From Phycisphaerae bacterium (GTDB lineage: Bacteria; Planctomycetota; Phycisphaerae; Tepidisphaerales; Tepidisphaeraceae), in contig BPJO01000017.1 in the NCBI GenBank assembly GCA_026004655.1, forward strand, positions 22,098-86,097: a DNA stretch of 64,000 nt. The letters are read 5' to 3'. The notes beneath the pieces are model-generated. The model saw only the letters and a list, made by a program, of their open reading frames with translations, was not told the DNA's origin and ran no database searches. Shown piece after piece: positions 29,000 to 38,272 of this stretch. The stretch's first letter is position 1, and each line of letters starts with the position of its first letter. A program made the translations under genes and the position numbers.

Positions 29000-29380
29000 A
29001 TGCGAGATTCACAATCGTTGCACCCGATGAAAAGTAACAAGTCGGGGGGGATTTGTGGTACGGATTTTAGAGAATTAATGAATTATGCTGCCAAAGGGGC
29101 TGCGGTGGTGGCCGGGGCAGCCGCGGCGTTTGAGATTTTCAAACACCGTCGCTTGTTGAGTGTGGTAGGAGTCGGAGCGGCTGCTGCGGTGTTGATGAAA
29201 CATTATTTGGATCAAAACCCCACGGTTCGTCGTCAGGTACGACCCCCGCAGGACCGAGGTGCCAGTTTTCCCGGCGAGGACATCGCCAAACCTTCTCAAC
29301 AACCCCAAGACGCGGTCGACGAGGCTCTGATGGAGTCATTTCCGGCTTCAGATCCCCCCGCTTCATACCGACCGACGTAA
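29000..29380 (+). CDS. Small membrane-associated protein with C-terminal PASDPP motif
   Basis: 126 residues from the ATG at 29000 behind AAGGAG (28987-28992). Two short Ala/Gly/Val-rich hydrophobic stretches (AAKGAAVVAGAAAAFEIF and LLSVVGVGAAAAVLM) form a hairpin near residues 32-70. The C-terminus carries DEALMESFPASDPP, a motif that recurs at the ends of small bacterial proteins of unknown role. A terminator lies 40 bases downstream. Function unknown. Confidence 0.6.
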   Translation: MRDSQSLHPMKSNKSGGICGTDFRELMNYAAKGAAVVAGAAAAFEIFKHRRLLSVVGVGAAAAVLMKHYLDQNPTVRRQVRPPQDRGASFPGEDIAKPSQQPQDAVDEALMESFPASDPPASYRPT

Positions 29381-29420
29381 CCGTCGGGTGACGTGTTTTG
29401 AATAATCCTGTTCTGCCTTC

Positions 29421-29450
29421 GATCCCCCCTCGGACAGAGCGGGGGATTTT
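29421..29450 (+). terminator. Intrinsic terminator
   Basis: GATCCCCCCTC pairs with GAGCGGGGGAT (29421-29446) around a short loop and is followed by TTTTCC. It ends the transcript of the small membrane-protein gene at 29000. Confidence 0.7.
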
Positions 29451-29470
29451 CCTGTTATCGTTTCAGCGGC

Positions 29471-29476
29471 TATAGT
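29471..29476 (+). promoter_or_regulatory. -10 element of mlaE (TATAGT)
   Basis: TATAGT lies 7 nt before the ATG at 29484, with no Shine-Dalgarno between. This is a leaderless layout just behind the preceding terminator. Confidence 0.45.
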
Positions 29477-29483
29477 GCGGCAA

Positions 29484-30311
29484 ATGCCGATCTCGGTGGT
29501 TGAAAATGTAGGTCGACGGACCAACAACGTTCTGGCGTTGTTCGGAGATTTTTTCATTTTTGCGGGTCTGACGTTTCGATGGTTGTTTGCGACATTCTTT
29601 AAAAGTCGAACGTGGCGGTTACTTTTGCCTCAGATGTGGGAAGTGGGGGTCAAATCCGTTCCGGTCATCGCGATCACAGGGGCGTTCATCGGGATGGTCA
29701 TGGCCGTCGAATCCTACAACCAGTTTCGGGCGTTAGGTCAGGAAGAGCGCATGGGATCGATCATCAATCTGTCGGTGGTTAAACAGATCGGACCGGTGTT
29801 GGCTGCGGTGATGCTGGCAGGACGGATCGGATGCGCCCTCACAGCCGAGTTGGGAACAATGAACGTGACCGAACAACTAGACGCACTTCGGGTCATGGGG
29901 GCAGACCCGATCCGGTATCTGGTTGTTCCACGTCTGTTGGCGTGTCTGTTTCTGACCCCGATCCTGACGATTTATTCGGACCTGTTTGGGGGTGTTGGGT
30001 GGATACTTTGTCGCGGTCAAAGCCCTGGGGGTTCCCGCGGGCGCCATACTGGATGTTCAGCGAACAGGCGATCGACAACTGGCAAATTTTTGAAGGGATC
30101 GTCAAATCCTTCTTTTTCGGGGGCGCGATCGGTCTGATCAGTTGTTACAGAGGGTTTTACCTGTGGGGCTGGCGCTTCGGGGGTCGGACGAGCCTGTACG
30201 GAGAGCTTTGTCACCAGTTTCGTCGTGATCATGATCCTGAACTTCTTTTTTGCCAAACTGGCACAGGATTTGTACGTGGCGTTGTACGGAAACGTGAGTC
30301 TCTTTGGGTAA
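29484..30311 (+). pseudogene. mlaE: MlaE-type lipid ABC permease, disrupted by three +1 frameshifts
   Basis: The first 170 residues read in one frame and are typical MlaE/YrbE permease (GAFIGMVMAVESYNQFRAL, GRIGCALTAELGTMNVTEQ). The rest is preserved but split over frames: YFVAVKALGVPAG, then YWMFSEQAIDNWQIFEGIVK, then CGAGASGVGRACTESFVTSF to the TAA at 30309. Removing one base near 29997-29999, 30046 and 30155-30158 restores about 274 residues, the normal length. Because the shifted parts keep perfect sense, the damage is recent or an assembly error. MlaE moves phospholipid between membranes with MlaF and MlaD. The start at 29475 (GTG) is an alternative. Confidence 0.8.
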
Positions 30312-30338
30312 AAGTCTCCTATCCACGGGTTTTTACAA

Positions 30339-31103
30339 ATGTCGATCATCTCTCTTCGTCATCTTCATAAACGGTTCGGAAAGCTTGTGGTGCTGAATGA
30401 CGTGTCGTTGGAGATCGAACCCGGCAAAACCCTGGTCGTTTTGGGACCGTCCGGAACGGGTAAAAGTGTTTTGTTGAAACACATCGTCGTTTTGCTTCGT
30501 CCGGACAAGGGAGAAGTCTGGTTCGAAGACCAACGGATCGATCATCTTTCGGAGCGGAAACTCGACCCGATTCGACAAAACTTCGGTTTTTTGTTCCAGA
30601 TGGGAGCGTTATTCGATTCGTTGAACAACCTCGAGAACGTCGCCTTTCCGATCGTGGAGCACACCGACCTACCCCGGGAACGGGCTTACCAGATCGCGCA
30701 ACAAAAGTTGGAGATGGTCGGGGCTTCCGGACGTAGGGTCGAAGATGCCCATGGAACTGTCCGGAGGAATGCGTAAACGGGTGGCCTTGGCTAGGGCTAT
30801 CGCGCGCTGGACCCCAAAGTGATCCTGTATGACGAACCGACCACCGGGTTGGACCCGATCCGGTCCGACATCATCAACGAATTGATCATCAAACTCCAAC
30901 GGGAACTACAGGTGACCAGCATCGTCGTCACCCACGACATGAACTCCGCGTTCAAAATAGCCGACCGGATGATTCTGCTTTTTGAAGGGAAGGTCCGTTT
31001 TGACGGTACACCCGAACAAATCCGTCAAAGCCAAGACCCCTTGGTCCGACAGTTCATTTCCGGCGAATCGGCTGAGGCTTCTCTTAAGGCTTTGGAAGTC
31101 TAG
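30339..31103 (+). pseudogene. mlaF: MlaF-type lipid ABC ATPase, disrupted by frameshifts
   Basis: The 28-base gap to the mlaE stop indicates an operon. The first part holds Walker A (LGPSGTGKSVLLKHI) and Q-loop (FLFQMGALFDSL); the last part holds Walker B and D-loop (VILYDEPTTGLDPI) and the H-loop VVTHDM. The stretch between is in another frame and contains the signature (KMPMELSGGMRKRVAL). One extra base at 30732 and two within 30801-30806 explain this and bring the frame back. The repaired product is 253 residues, the family length. As it stands, translation stops at 30776 before Walker B. Confidence 0.8.
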
Positions 31104-31226
31104 AAATGCGGTTTTACGAGTAAACCCTGAAAGGGATTACCCCCCGCAGGCGACATTGGTGGTAGAATAGGCTCCTGAACCTTGGGTCAGGGTTCAATCG
31201 GATGTTTAATAAGTGGGTGTTTTCAA

Positions 31227-32978
31227 ATGACTTGTGTTGAACCGCTGGAATCTCGTCGTCTGCTTCACGCGGATTTTTCGGTCGCGATCAATTTTCAACC
31301 TGTTAACAGCCCGCGGGCACCGGGCATGCTGAAGGATTATGGTTCGGCGTTTGATTACCGTCGGGGGGGATATCAGTACGGTTGGACCCCCGACCGTACG
31401 GGAAACGCGGTGGACCGGAATCTGACCCGTGTTCAGAGAAATGACACTTACATGGTCGCGTTGCCGGGAGACAAATGGGAAATTGCGGTTCCCGACGGTG
31501 AATACGAGGTTTACGTCGTCGCTGGCGAACCCAAAAGCGTCAACGAGCGGATGGGCGTCCTGGTCGAGGGGCAGATCACCGTCTCTGGTGTGACCAAATC
31601 GGCCCGTCGGTATTTGGAAGGATCGAAAACGGTCAATGTGACCGATGGGCGCATTACACTCGAGGTGGCACCGTGGGTGCGTTACAATAAATTAGCCTAT
31701 CTGTCGATTCGATCGACGCACTCCACGCCGGATGTCGCGACCCTGACGGTCGAAGCTAGTCAACCCAACGCGTCGGAAGCCGGTCTGGTCCCCGGACGGT
31801 TTACCATTACACGAACGGGTGCTCTGGACCAACCGGTGACGATCCCGCTGACGGTTTCCGGAACCGCCAGCAACGGGGTGGACTATGGTCGGATCGGATC
31901 ATCGGTGGCGTTACCTGCCGGGGTGGTTTCGATAGACCTGAACGTAAACCCGGCTTCGGATTCGGTGGTCGAAGGTTCAGAAACGGTCGTTCTGAACCTC
32001 GGTTCGGTCAGCGGTTACACGATCGTCGAAGGTTCGGCGACCGTGACCATCAGCGACAACCCCCCGTCTTTGGGGAGTTTGAGTTGGTCCACCGGTCCGT
32101 CGCGTCCTTTGGCGGCTTCGGAGATCCTGGCTGCCGAGGTCGGGGGGGTGCTTTACACGTTCGGGGGGTACATTGATAACACGTTCAAACCGACCAAAAA
32201 GGCCTACAAATACACACCCGGTTCCGGGTGGTCCGCGATTGCAGACCTTCCGGTGGGTCTGACCCACGCCGGGATCACCGCAAGCAACGACACGATCTAT
32301 TTCGCAGGGGGTTACCCGGGGACCGGAACCAACGGGAATCAGGTCTTTTCCACGACCGAAGTTTTCAGTTACTCCCCCGCGACCAACACCTACAGCGACC
32401 TGCCCGACCTCCCGTCGGCCCGTGGCGGGGGGGCGTTGGGACTTTTAGACAACCACCTGTATTTCATTTCCGGAAGCAACAGTAGTCGGTCGGACGTGAC
32501 GAATGTCTATCGACTGGATTTGTCGAACCCGTCCGCAGGATGGGTAAGCGTTGCGCCGCTACCCGAACCGCGGAATCACGCCGCCGCGGTCACACTCAAC
32601 GGTTCGTTGTACGTCATCGGGGGTCAGACCGGACAGGACGCGGGGTTGACGGCTTACGGGAGCCTGTATCGTTACAACGCCAGCAACAATACCTGGACGA
32701 CCTTGGCATCGATGTCCACCCCACGGTCTCATATTTCCGATGCCACCTTCGTACACAACGGTAGAATCATCGTCCTGGGAGGACAAAACGCCTACGAATC
32801 CGCCTTGAGCAGCAACACGGCGTATGATCCCGTCACCAACACCTGGAGTTCACTAACCAGTCTCCCTGCAGCCCGGTTCAGCGGCGCGGGCAAGCTCCTG
32901 GGTAACGGAACCTACATCTACACCGGTGGATACAACGGTGGGTTCAAGAGCAACACCTACATCGGAACGTTTTCATGA
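31227..32978 (+). CDS. Secreted LEPR-type protein with malectin-like, Calx-beta and kelch domains
   Basis: 583 residues from the ATG at 31227, which directly precedes CVEPLESRRLLHA, a LEPR-XLL variant. A malectin-like carbohydrate-binding domain follows (about 18-165: WEIAVPDGEYEVYVVAGEP, VTDGRITLEV), then a Calx-beta domain (about 172-275: GTASNGVDYGRIGSSVALPAG, EGSETVVLNL) and a kelch propeller (280-583) with repeats such as LYTFGGYIDN, LYVIGGQTG and IIVLGGQNAY. It resembles the protein at 35389, which lacks Calx-beta. It probably binds glycans at the cell surface. It lies between mlaF and the convergent mlaD. Confidence 0.8.
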   Translation: MTCVEPLESRRLLHADFSVAINFQPVNSPRAPGMLKDYGSAFDYRRGGYQYGWTPDRTGNAVDRNLTRVQRNDTYMVALPGDKWEIAVPDGEYEVYVVAGEPKSVNERMGVLVEGQITVSGVTKSARRYLEGSKTVNVTDGRITLEVAPWVRYNKLAYLSIRSTHSTPDVATLTVEASQPNASEAGLVPGRFTITRTGALDQPVTIPLTVSGTASNGVDYGRIGSSVALPAGVVSIDLNVNPASDSVVEGSETVVLNLGSVSGYTIVEGSATVTISDNPPSLGSLSWSTGPSRPLAASEILAAEVGGVLYTFGGYIDNTFKPTKKAYKYTPGSGWSAIADLPVGLTHAGITASNDTIYFAGGYPGTGTNGNQVFSTTEVFSYSPATNTYSDLPDLPSARGGGALGLLDNHLYFISGSNSSRSDVTNVYRLDLSNPSAGWVSVAPLPEPRNHAAAVTLNGSLYVIGGQTGQDAGLTAYGSLYRYNASNNTWTTLASMSTPRSHISDATFVHNGRIIVLGGQNAYESALSSNTAYDPVTNTWSSLTSLPAARFSGAGKLLGNGTYIYTGGYNGGFKSNTYIGTFS

Positions 32979-33017
32979 CCGTGATTCGTTTCGTTGATCC
33001 GACGACAAACCCAAGGC

Positions 33018-34007
33018 TCATTTGAGCTTGAGCGTCACACCCTCTTGTTCCCATTGCTGGACCAGACGTTGAAGATCCTGGATGGTTAGTTTCAGCTCCT
33101 GTGTGGTATCGACCAACCCTTCGTAAAGCTTGGGGTCGTTCAACAATTTCGAAGCCGTTCCGTCGCCTTGATTGATTTTGGTGGTGATCTGATGGGCCTG
33201 CTGGATGATCCCCGTGAGCTCTTCCAGACGGGCTTTGGTGAGTCTGGCGATGTCAGCAAGTTCGGTACGGGCGGTTTTGGAGGTCTGGTCGATGTTGTCC
33301 ACAACGTCCTGCATTTTCCGGGCGATTGTGTCAGCCCGTTCGGTGACCTGTCGGACGTTGTCGCTCGAAACGCGGATGTTCTGAATGGCTGTGGTGATGT
33401 CGGCGCGGACGTTTTCATCGGCGACGATCTTGTTGGCATTTTCAAGCGTTTTTCGTGTCTCGGATAACACCAGCCCGACCTCGTTCAGACGTTGGTTGAG
33501 GTTGCCGACGACGTTGGCTTCGCGGAACTGTTTGGCAGCCGCAGCGACTTCCAGACTCAGATTCTTGATCTCTTCGGGGAAGAACTGAAGCCCGACAAAA
33601 TCCGCACGGATCACGTCCCCGGACTTGAGGGACCCGTTCACATGATCCGGGGGTGGAATCCGGATCTCGATCCGCGATCCGCTTCCGAGCAAAGAAGCCT
33701 GTCGGATGTCGGCCCCGGTTCCGCTCGGAAGAGGGGGAGCGGCTTCGACTTCGGCTTCGATCCAGACGTCGGTCAGATTCTGATCGCGGGTCACCCGGAT
33801 CACCCGTCCCACGTTGACGCCTTTGTAATATACGCCCGAACCTTCGCTCACCCCGTCGGCCCGATCGGAGACGAACCGTACGCGAATCAGTTCCCCCGAA
33901 AAAGGCTGGGCGATCTTTCCCCCGAACCGAAGGATCATCCATCCGAGCATCCCAAGGGCTACCAGCATGGTAAGCCCGACCAGAACATTTCGTCTGTAGG
34001 TGGACAT
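33018..34007 (-). CDS. mlaD: MlaD-family (MCE-domain) lipid-binding protein
   Basis: 329 residues starting at MSTYRRN (34007). An N-terminal membrane helix (LVGLTMLVALGMLGWMILRF) anchors it. The MCE domain follows (about 35-130: IRVRFVSDRADGVSEGSGVYYKGVNVGRV), and residues 140-329 are a long helical coil, as in planctomycete MlaD-like proteins. It presents lipid to or from the MlaEF transporter. mlaE and mlaF are 3 kb away on the other strand and are frameshifted here, whereas this gene is intact. A TAGAAT box sits seven bases before the ATG and no Shine-Dalgarno is seen. Confidence 0.82.
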   Translation of the reverse strand: MSTYRRNVLVGLTMLVALGMLGWMILRFGGKIAQPFSGELIRVRFVSDRADGVSEGSGVYYKGVNVGRVIRVTRDQNLTDVWIEAEVEAAPPLPSGTGADIRQASLLGSGSRIEIRIPPPDHVNGSLKSGDVIRADFVGLQFFPEEIKNLSLEVAAAAKQFREANVVGNLNQRLNEVGLVLSETRKTLENANKIVADENVRADITTAIQNIRVSSDNVRQVTERADTIARKMQDVVDNIDQTSKTARTELADIARLTKARLEELTGIIQQAHQITTKINQGDGTASKLLNDPKLYEGLVDTTQELKLTIQDLQRLVQQWEQEGVTLKLK

Positions 34008-34014
34008 AGCTACA

Positions 34015-34020
34015 ATTCTA
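34015..34020 (-). promoter_or_regulatory. -10 element of mlaD (TAGAAT)
   Basis: Minus-strand TAGAAT ends 7 nt before the ATG at 34007 with no Shine-Dalgarno. Transcription should start at or next to the start codon. Confidence 0.42.
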
Positions 34021-34096
34021 CGCGTAACTTGTCGTGAGAGTATCGGGATTGACCGTCGGATACAAATCTGGTCATCGTGGCCCCGGAGAAAAATGG

Positions 34097-35314
34097 ATGC
34101 TTCGTTGTGTTCAAATCGTGGTCTGGATCGGGATTTCCGCTTCGTTGGGGTGGGCGCAGGTGGTCGGACCCGTTCCCCGGATTCCACCGGGCATGAAAGC
34201 GGTCGAAGGAAAGTATCATGTTTTAATCCATGACCTTTCCCCCGACGAGGAAACCGAAGTCCTGATTCGTCTCCAAGCGATGGTGGAAGAATACTTCCTG
34301 CGGACACGAGAGTTTTCCGGTCGTCTGGACCGTAAGCTGCCTTTTTATCTGTTCCGGAATGCGGAGGACTATTACCGGGAAGGAGGGCTTCCACGATCGG
34401 GGGGAGTGTTTGCAGGGGACCGACTGATGGCCATTGCCGGTCCGGAATTGACCCGCAAGACGTGGAATATTATCCAGCACGAAGGGTTTCATCAGTTCGC
34501 CGCTGCCGTGATCAATCGAAATTTGCCCGTGTGGGTCAATGAAGGATTGGCCGAGTATTTCGGCGAAGCCGTCTACACCGGTGACGGTTTTATTTCCGGG
34601 ACGATCCCTCAAGACCGTCTGACCCGATTGCAGAAACTGATCCGAGAAAACCAAACTCGCACGATCGATCAGATGATGAGAATGACCCACGCGCAATGGC
34701 AAGCCGAGATGGATACAGTGAACTACGACATGGCTTGGGCGATGGTCCATTTTTTGGCCCACGGGGAAGATGGAAAGTATCAGCAGGCGTTCGGCCGATG
34801 GATGATCGCGTTGAATCGTGGTCGTCCACCGGAGCTGGCTTGGAGAGAAATATTCGGGTCTTCGGACGGATTCGAACAACGGTTCAGAAACTGGTGGACC
34901 GATCCGAAACGAACCGCTTCGGTTGACGTGTACGCCCGATCCGCGACGCAGATGTTGACCAGTTATCTGGCCCGTGCGGTTTCTCAGAAACAGTCATTTA
35001 CGGAACTAGAACCGTTTCTGTCCGCGATCGAGGACGGACGGATCGGTTCGTACCGGTCCGATCCTTTGCCCCCCTCGTTGGCACGGGACTGTGTCGAACT
35101 GACCCGTGCACTGGTGAAAACCGGCGCTACGATCACGATCGGAAGCATTCCGTCGGAGAAAAACCCCCGTCAGACGATCCCCGGTGTTCGGTGTGTGTTG
35201 ACCGACGGGACCGTCATCACCGGGACGTACAAGCTCCGTAATAACCGTGTCGAATGGGTTGGAACTGAAATCAAGATGGTCAAATCCGATCGACCCGTCA
35301 GGTCCGATAAATAA
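34097..35314 (+). CDS. Secreted DUF1570 zinc-metallopeptidase-like protein
   Basis: 405 residues from the ATG at 34097, preceded by GGAGAA at 34085-34090. A signal peptide (1-22, ending GWAQ) is followed by the DUF1570 domain. The zinc motif is HEGFHQF (His-x3-His, about 133-139) and the downstream Glu is in WVNEGLAEYF (about 155), matching gluzincins. It is likely a periplasmic or extracellular peptidase; the substrate is not known. The last 100 residues hold a beta-rich extension. It is divergent from mlaD, 90 bases apart. Confidence 0.78.
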   Translation: MLRCVQIVVWIGISASLGWAQVVGPVPRIPPGMKAVEGKYHVLIHDLSPDEETEVLIRLQAMVEEYFLRTREFSGRLDRKLPFYLFRNAEDYYREGGLPRSGGVFAGDRLMAIAGPELTRKTWNIIQHEGFHQFAAAVINRNLPVWVNEGLAEYFGEAVYTGDGFISGTIPQDRLTRLQKLIRENQTRTIDQMMRMTHAQWQAEMDTVNYDMAWAMVHFLAHGEDGKYQQAFGRWMIALNRGRPPELAWREIFGSSDGFEQRFRNWWTDPKRTASVDVYARSATQMLTSYLARAVSQKQSFTELEPFLSAIEDGRIGSYRSDPLPPSLARDCVELTRALVKTGATITIGSIPSEKNPRQTIPGVRCVLTDGTVITGTYKLRNNRVEWVGTEIKMVKSDRPVRSDK

Positions 35315-35373
35315 CGGGTCCGGACCTCTCCGTCGCGACAATTCCGATTTACCGCGCGTGTGCATCGGTGGTG

Positions 35374-35379
35374 TATATT
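35374..35379 (+). promoter_or_regulatory. -10 element (TATATT) of the LEPR/kelch gene
   Basis: TATATT is 9 nt before the ATG at 35389. No strong Shine-Dalgarno is visible. Confidence 0.4.
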
Positions 35380-35388
35380 GGAAATATT

Positions 35389-36852
35389 ATGAACCGACGT
35401 ACGATGGTTTTGATCGAGTCTTTGGAATCGCGTCAGCATCTTTCGACCACGATCGCGATCGATTTTACACCCCCGGGAGCACCCGTAGCCGGGGGAACCC
35501 TTCCCGACACCGGACAGGTTTTCGGATCGCGTTCGAACGGAAACAGCTACGGTTGGGATCAGGACGTCTCTTCCCAAGCGATTTCCCGAAACACCACATA
35601 CACGTCTTACCAGCGAAGCAAGACGTTTATTCCGATGTATAACCGTACGTGGGAAATCGGGGTCGAACCGGGGGTTTACTCGGTACGGGTCGGTGCCGGG
35701 GATCCAACCACTTCGGGTTATTCGATCCGGATCCAGGCCGAGGGGAAAACGGTCGTCTCAGGACAGACCAGCTCGTCGAAACGTTTGTTGACCGGTTCGA
35801 CCACGGTTAGTGTGACCGACGGGAAACTGACGCTTCGATCGTATGACCCGACCCAGCTCAACCCGATCGGATATATAGAAATCAGGTACGTCGGTCCAAC
35901 AAGTGCTTCCCCGCCGACAACGACACCCACACCTGTCCCGACGGGTGTGCTGAAATGGACCCGGGCTGCGCAGATGCCCGTTCCACGGGTCGAACCCGAA
36001 AGCATGGTCGTAGACGGAAAGCTGTACGTCTTTTCCGGGTACTCTGATTCGAACTGGCAACCGATCCGTCGTGTAGACGTGTACGACCCTGTGACGAACA
36101 CCTGGCGTCGATTGTCGGACATGCCGATCGGGACCACTCACGCAGCCGTAGCGAAGGTAGGTAGTCGAATCTGGTTTGTCGGGGGATACACCGCCCGTCC
36201 GGGGACGACCAATCGACAGGATTTCGGTACGACGTCCGTTCTGATCTATGACACACAAACCGATAGCTGGTCCACCGGTCCTTCGTTGCCCGTGCGTCGG
36301 GCCAGCGGAGGTCTGGCCTTGGTGGACAACCGACTTTACTTTTTCGCCGGTGAGGATGAAAAACGTATCAACCGAACGAATCACTGGATGCTGGACCTGA
36401 ACAACCTGTCAGCCGGTTGGGTCGCGAGGGCTTCGATCCCCGAAGGTCGAACCCATTTCGGAACAGCCGTGGTCGACGGACAAGTTTACGTCATCGGTGG
36501 ACAGATCGGGATCGATTCCGGTTCGGTGCATTTGAAATCCTCCTGGAAATACGACCCCGTGACCAACACTTGGAGCCGATTGGCGGACCTCCCTCAGGAA
36601 CGGTCGCACTTGTCTCCTTGCACGGTGGTGGTCGGGACGAAGATTTACACTTTTGGTGGGGAATACAAGTACAACGTTGATGTCTCGACGGTCACGGAAT
36701 ATGACACGCTTACCAACACTTACCGGAATTTGACCTCTCTGCCCGGTGCGCGTGCATCGGGTGCTGCCGGTCATATCGACGGGAAGTTCGTCTTCACCGG
36801 TGGTAAGAAAAACGGGTTTTACGCAGACACCTGGATCGGAACGTTCGTGTGA
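35389..36852 (+). CDS. Secreted LEPR-type protein with malectin-like and kelch domains
   Basis: 487 residues. LIESLESRQHLS (about 8-19) is a LEPR-XLL variant with His in place of Leu. A malectin-like domain (about 22-170) matches that of the protein at 31227 in order and motifs (WEIGVEPGVYSVRVGAGDP, VTDGKLTLRS). A Pro/Thr linker (175-190) leads to a kelch propeller of about six blades (LYVFSGYSDS, IWFVGGYTA, VYVIGGQIG, IYTFGGEYK). The pair are duplicated paralogs separated by mlaD and the DUF1570 gene. A leaderless-type -10 precedes the ATG. A glycan-binding surface role is inferred. Confidence 0.78.
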   Translation: MNRRTMVLIESLESRQHLSTTIAIDFTPPGAPVAGGTLPDTGQVFGSRSNGNSYGWDQDVSSQAISRNTTYTSYQRSKTFIPMYNRTWEIGVEPGVYSVRVGAGDPTTSGYSIRIQAEGKTVVSGQTSSSKRLLTGSTTVSVTDGKLTLRSYDPTQLNPIGYIEIRYVGPTSASPPTTTPTPVPTGVLKWTRAAQMPVPRVEPESMVVDGKLYVFSGYSDSNWQPIRRVDVYDPVTNTWRRLSDMPIGTTHAAVAKVGSRIWFVGGYTARPGTTNRQDFGTTSVLIYDTQTDSWSTGPSLPVRRASGGLALVDNRLYFFAGEDEKRINRTNHWMLDLNNLSAGWVARASIPEGRTHFGTAVVDGQVYVIGGQIGIDSGSVHLKSSWKYDPVTNTWSRLADLPQERSHLSPCTVVVGTKIYTFGGEYKYNVDVSTVTEYDTLTNTYRNLTSLPGARASGAAGHIDGKFVFTGGKKNGFYADTWIGTFV

Positions 36853-36859
36853 GATCGGT

Positions 36860-38272
36860 TCAATACGGTTTACGCACCAGAGACGTGGATTGAGTATTCA
36901 CGTAAAAATAACGTAGGGCATCGACCGCGTGGTCGTGCACGCCGTCTTTGAGTGGGATTTCGCTGGTCGGTTCGCGGTAACGGTATTCCTCCATCGCGCG
37001 GATGAGGTGTTGGCACCGGGGGTGGATGAACAATCGGATCTGACCGGTGGCGCTTTTCAGAGCGGACCGGATCAGTTCCACACCGTCCACGATCCGACTC
37101 GGACGGGTTTTGACCGAATACCCCCGTGCGCGGAGAAAGTCGATGTTGCTACGAGCGGTCTGTTCGTTGCGTGTTGCCCCGGACGGGTCGCAGGCAACCC
37201 GTCGGACACGCCAGGGACGCGATTCGATGACCACCAGATGCTCGAACAATGTCATCTGTCTTGCAACGTGTTCGTCCACCACGTACGACTGATCCCCTTT
37301 TCGAATGATCCATAAACACACCAGAGGGGCACTGAACCCGAAGTCGATCGCTAACCACCATTCGCAGTCCCGGGTGATCTCGAACGGACATTCGGTCCGG
37401 CAATGAATCGACGTGTTGAGCATGGGAAAGACCTGACCATCCTGAGAGGGTCTTTGACAGAGCATCTCGGCCTGCCAGACCTGTTCGCTGACCCGTTGTT
37501 TCATTCGGATCGCGTCGTCGATTCCGAAGAACCCTTCGCACTTTTTCTTGGCAATCCCACGACACTCCGGGTACAGCGCGCAGGTCTGACAGTCCCGTTC
37601 GGGGGGACATCGTTCCAACACGTCCAGAAGACACCATCGGGTTACTTTCATTCCCGACGAAGCCGACTGGTCCACCAGTTCACGCATGAGTCCGTAAGGT
37701 TTGTGAAGCGTGGAAATCGCTTCGATCGAGCCGTTGATCCGACGATTTCCGATCTGAACCGATCGGGTGGTCAACTGTGCAGCCGACCAGATCGTTCGTT
37801 CGAACAGTTCGACCTCGTCACAACGGACTTTTTGAACCCTCACCCCCCGGACGGAACGTTGGCTTTGGGTCAGAACCGCTGCCGACGAACCGTTGCATAA
37901 TCGAAGTCGTCTGGCTACCGATCGTGGGTCGGAGAGGATCTGAGGTCCGATCCGAGGGTCGTGGATAAACCCGAGCAGGGATTCCCACATTTTCAAAGAC
38001 TGGTCCAGCGAACCCCCGAGGATTCGGACGGCGATTCCGGGTTTGTGAAGCAAGTCCAACAGCGTCGCCACGGCTGCGAGGGAAGTCTTGCCTCCTCCTC
38101 GTGGCGCCCAGATGATCTGATCCACCGACGGTTCGAAGTAACTACTTCGTAAATATTCGAACGGGGGATGATGGTGCGGACACACACTTTCACGCGGGAC
38201 CACCAACCCGGTGAAATGAACGATCCAGTCGTGCAACTCATCCTGCGTCAGAACGGGTGTCATCAGGTCCAT
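36860..38272 (-). CDS. terL: Phage large terminase subunit
   Basis: 470 residues. The ATG at 38272 has GGAG five bases upstream; a longer frame starts at 38287. The motor domain has Walker A WAPRGGGKTS (about 55-64) and Walker B VRCDE (about 149-153). A Cys-rich linker (CPPERDCQTC ... C, about 222-245) is common in phage terminases. The RNase H-like nuclease has Asp in LAIDFGF (310), VACDPSG (362) and DHAVDALRYF (447, 451). Terminases cut and pump DNA into phage heads through the portal. It overlaps the GNAT gene by 35 bases, and portal and capsid genes are 31 kb away. Confidence 0.88.
   Translation of the reverse strand: MDLMTPVLTQDELHDWIVHFTGLVVPRESVCPHHHPPFEYLRSSYFEPSVDQIIWAPRGGGKTSLAAVATLLDLLHKPGIAVRILGGSLDQSLKMWESLLGFIHDPRIGPQILSDPRSVARRLRLCNGSSAAVLTQSQRSVRGVRVQKVRCDEVELFERTIWSAAQLTTRSVQIGNRRINGSIEAISTLHKPYGLMRELVDQSASSGMKVTRWCLLDVLERCPPERDCQTCALYPECRGIAKKKCEGFFGIDDAIRMKQRVSEQVWQAEMLCQRPSQDGQVFPMLNTSIHCRTECPFEITRDCEWWLAIDFGFSAPLVCLWIIRKGDQSYVVDEHVARQMTLFEHLVVIESRPWRVRRVACDPSGATRNEQTARSNIDFLRARGYSVKTRPSRIVDGVELIRSALKSATGQIRLFIHPRCQHLIRAMEEYRYREPTSEIPLKDGVHDHAVDALRYFYVNTQSTSLVRKPY

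Noticed and set aside
28737..29012. Minus-strand frame between the cyclophilin gene and the gene at 29000
   Set aside because: It has no Shine-Dalgarno, runs over the start of the gene at 29000 and resembles no protein family.
30135..30137. TGA in the mlaE frame read as a recoded or selenocysteine codon
   Set aside because: The meaningful sequence continues in other frames, so insertions explain it; no selenocysteine insertion element is visible.
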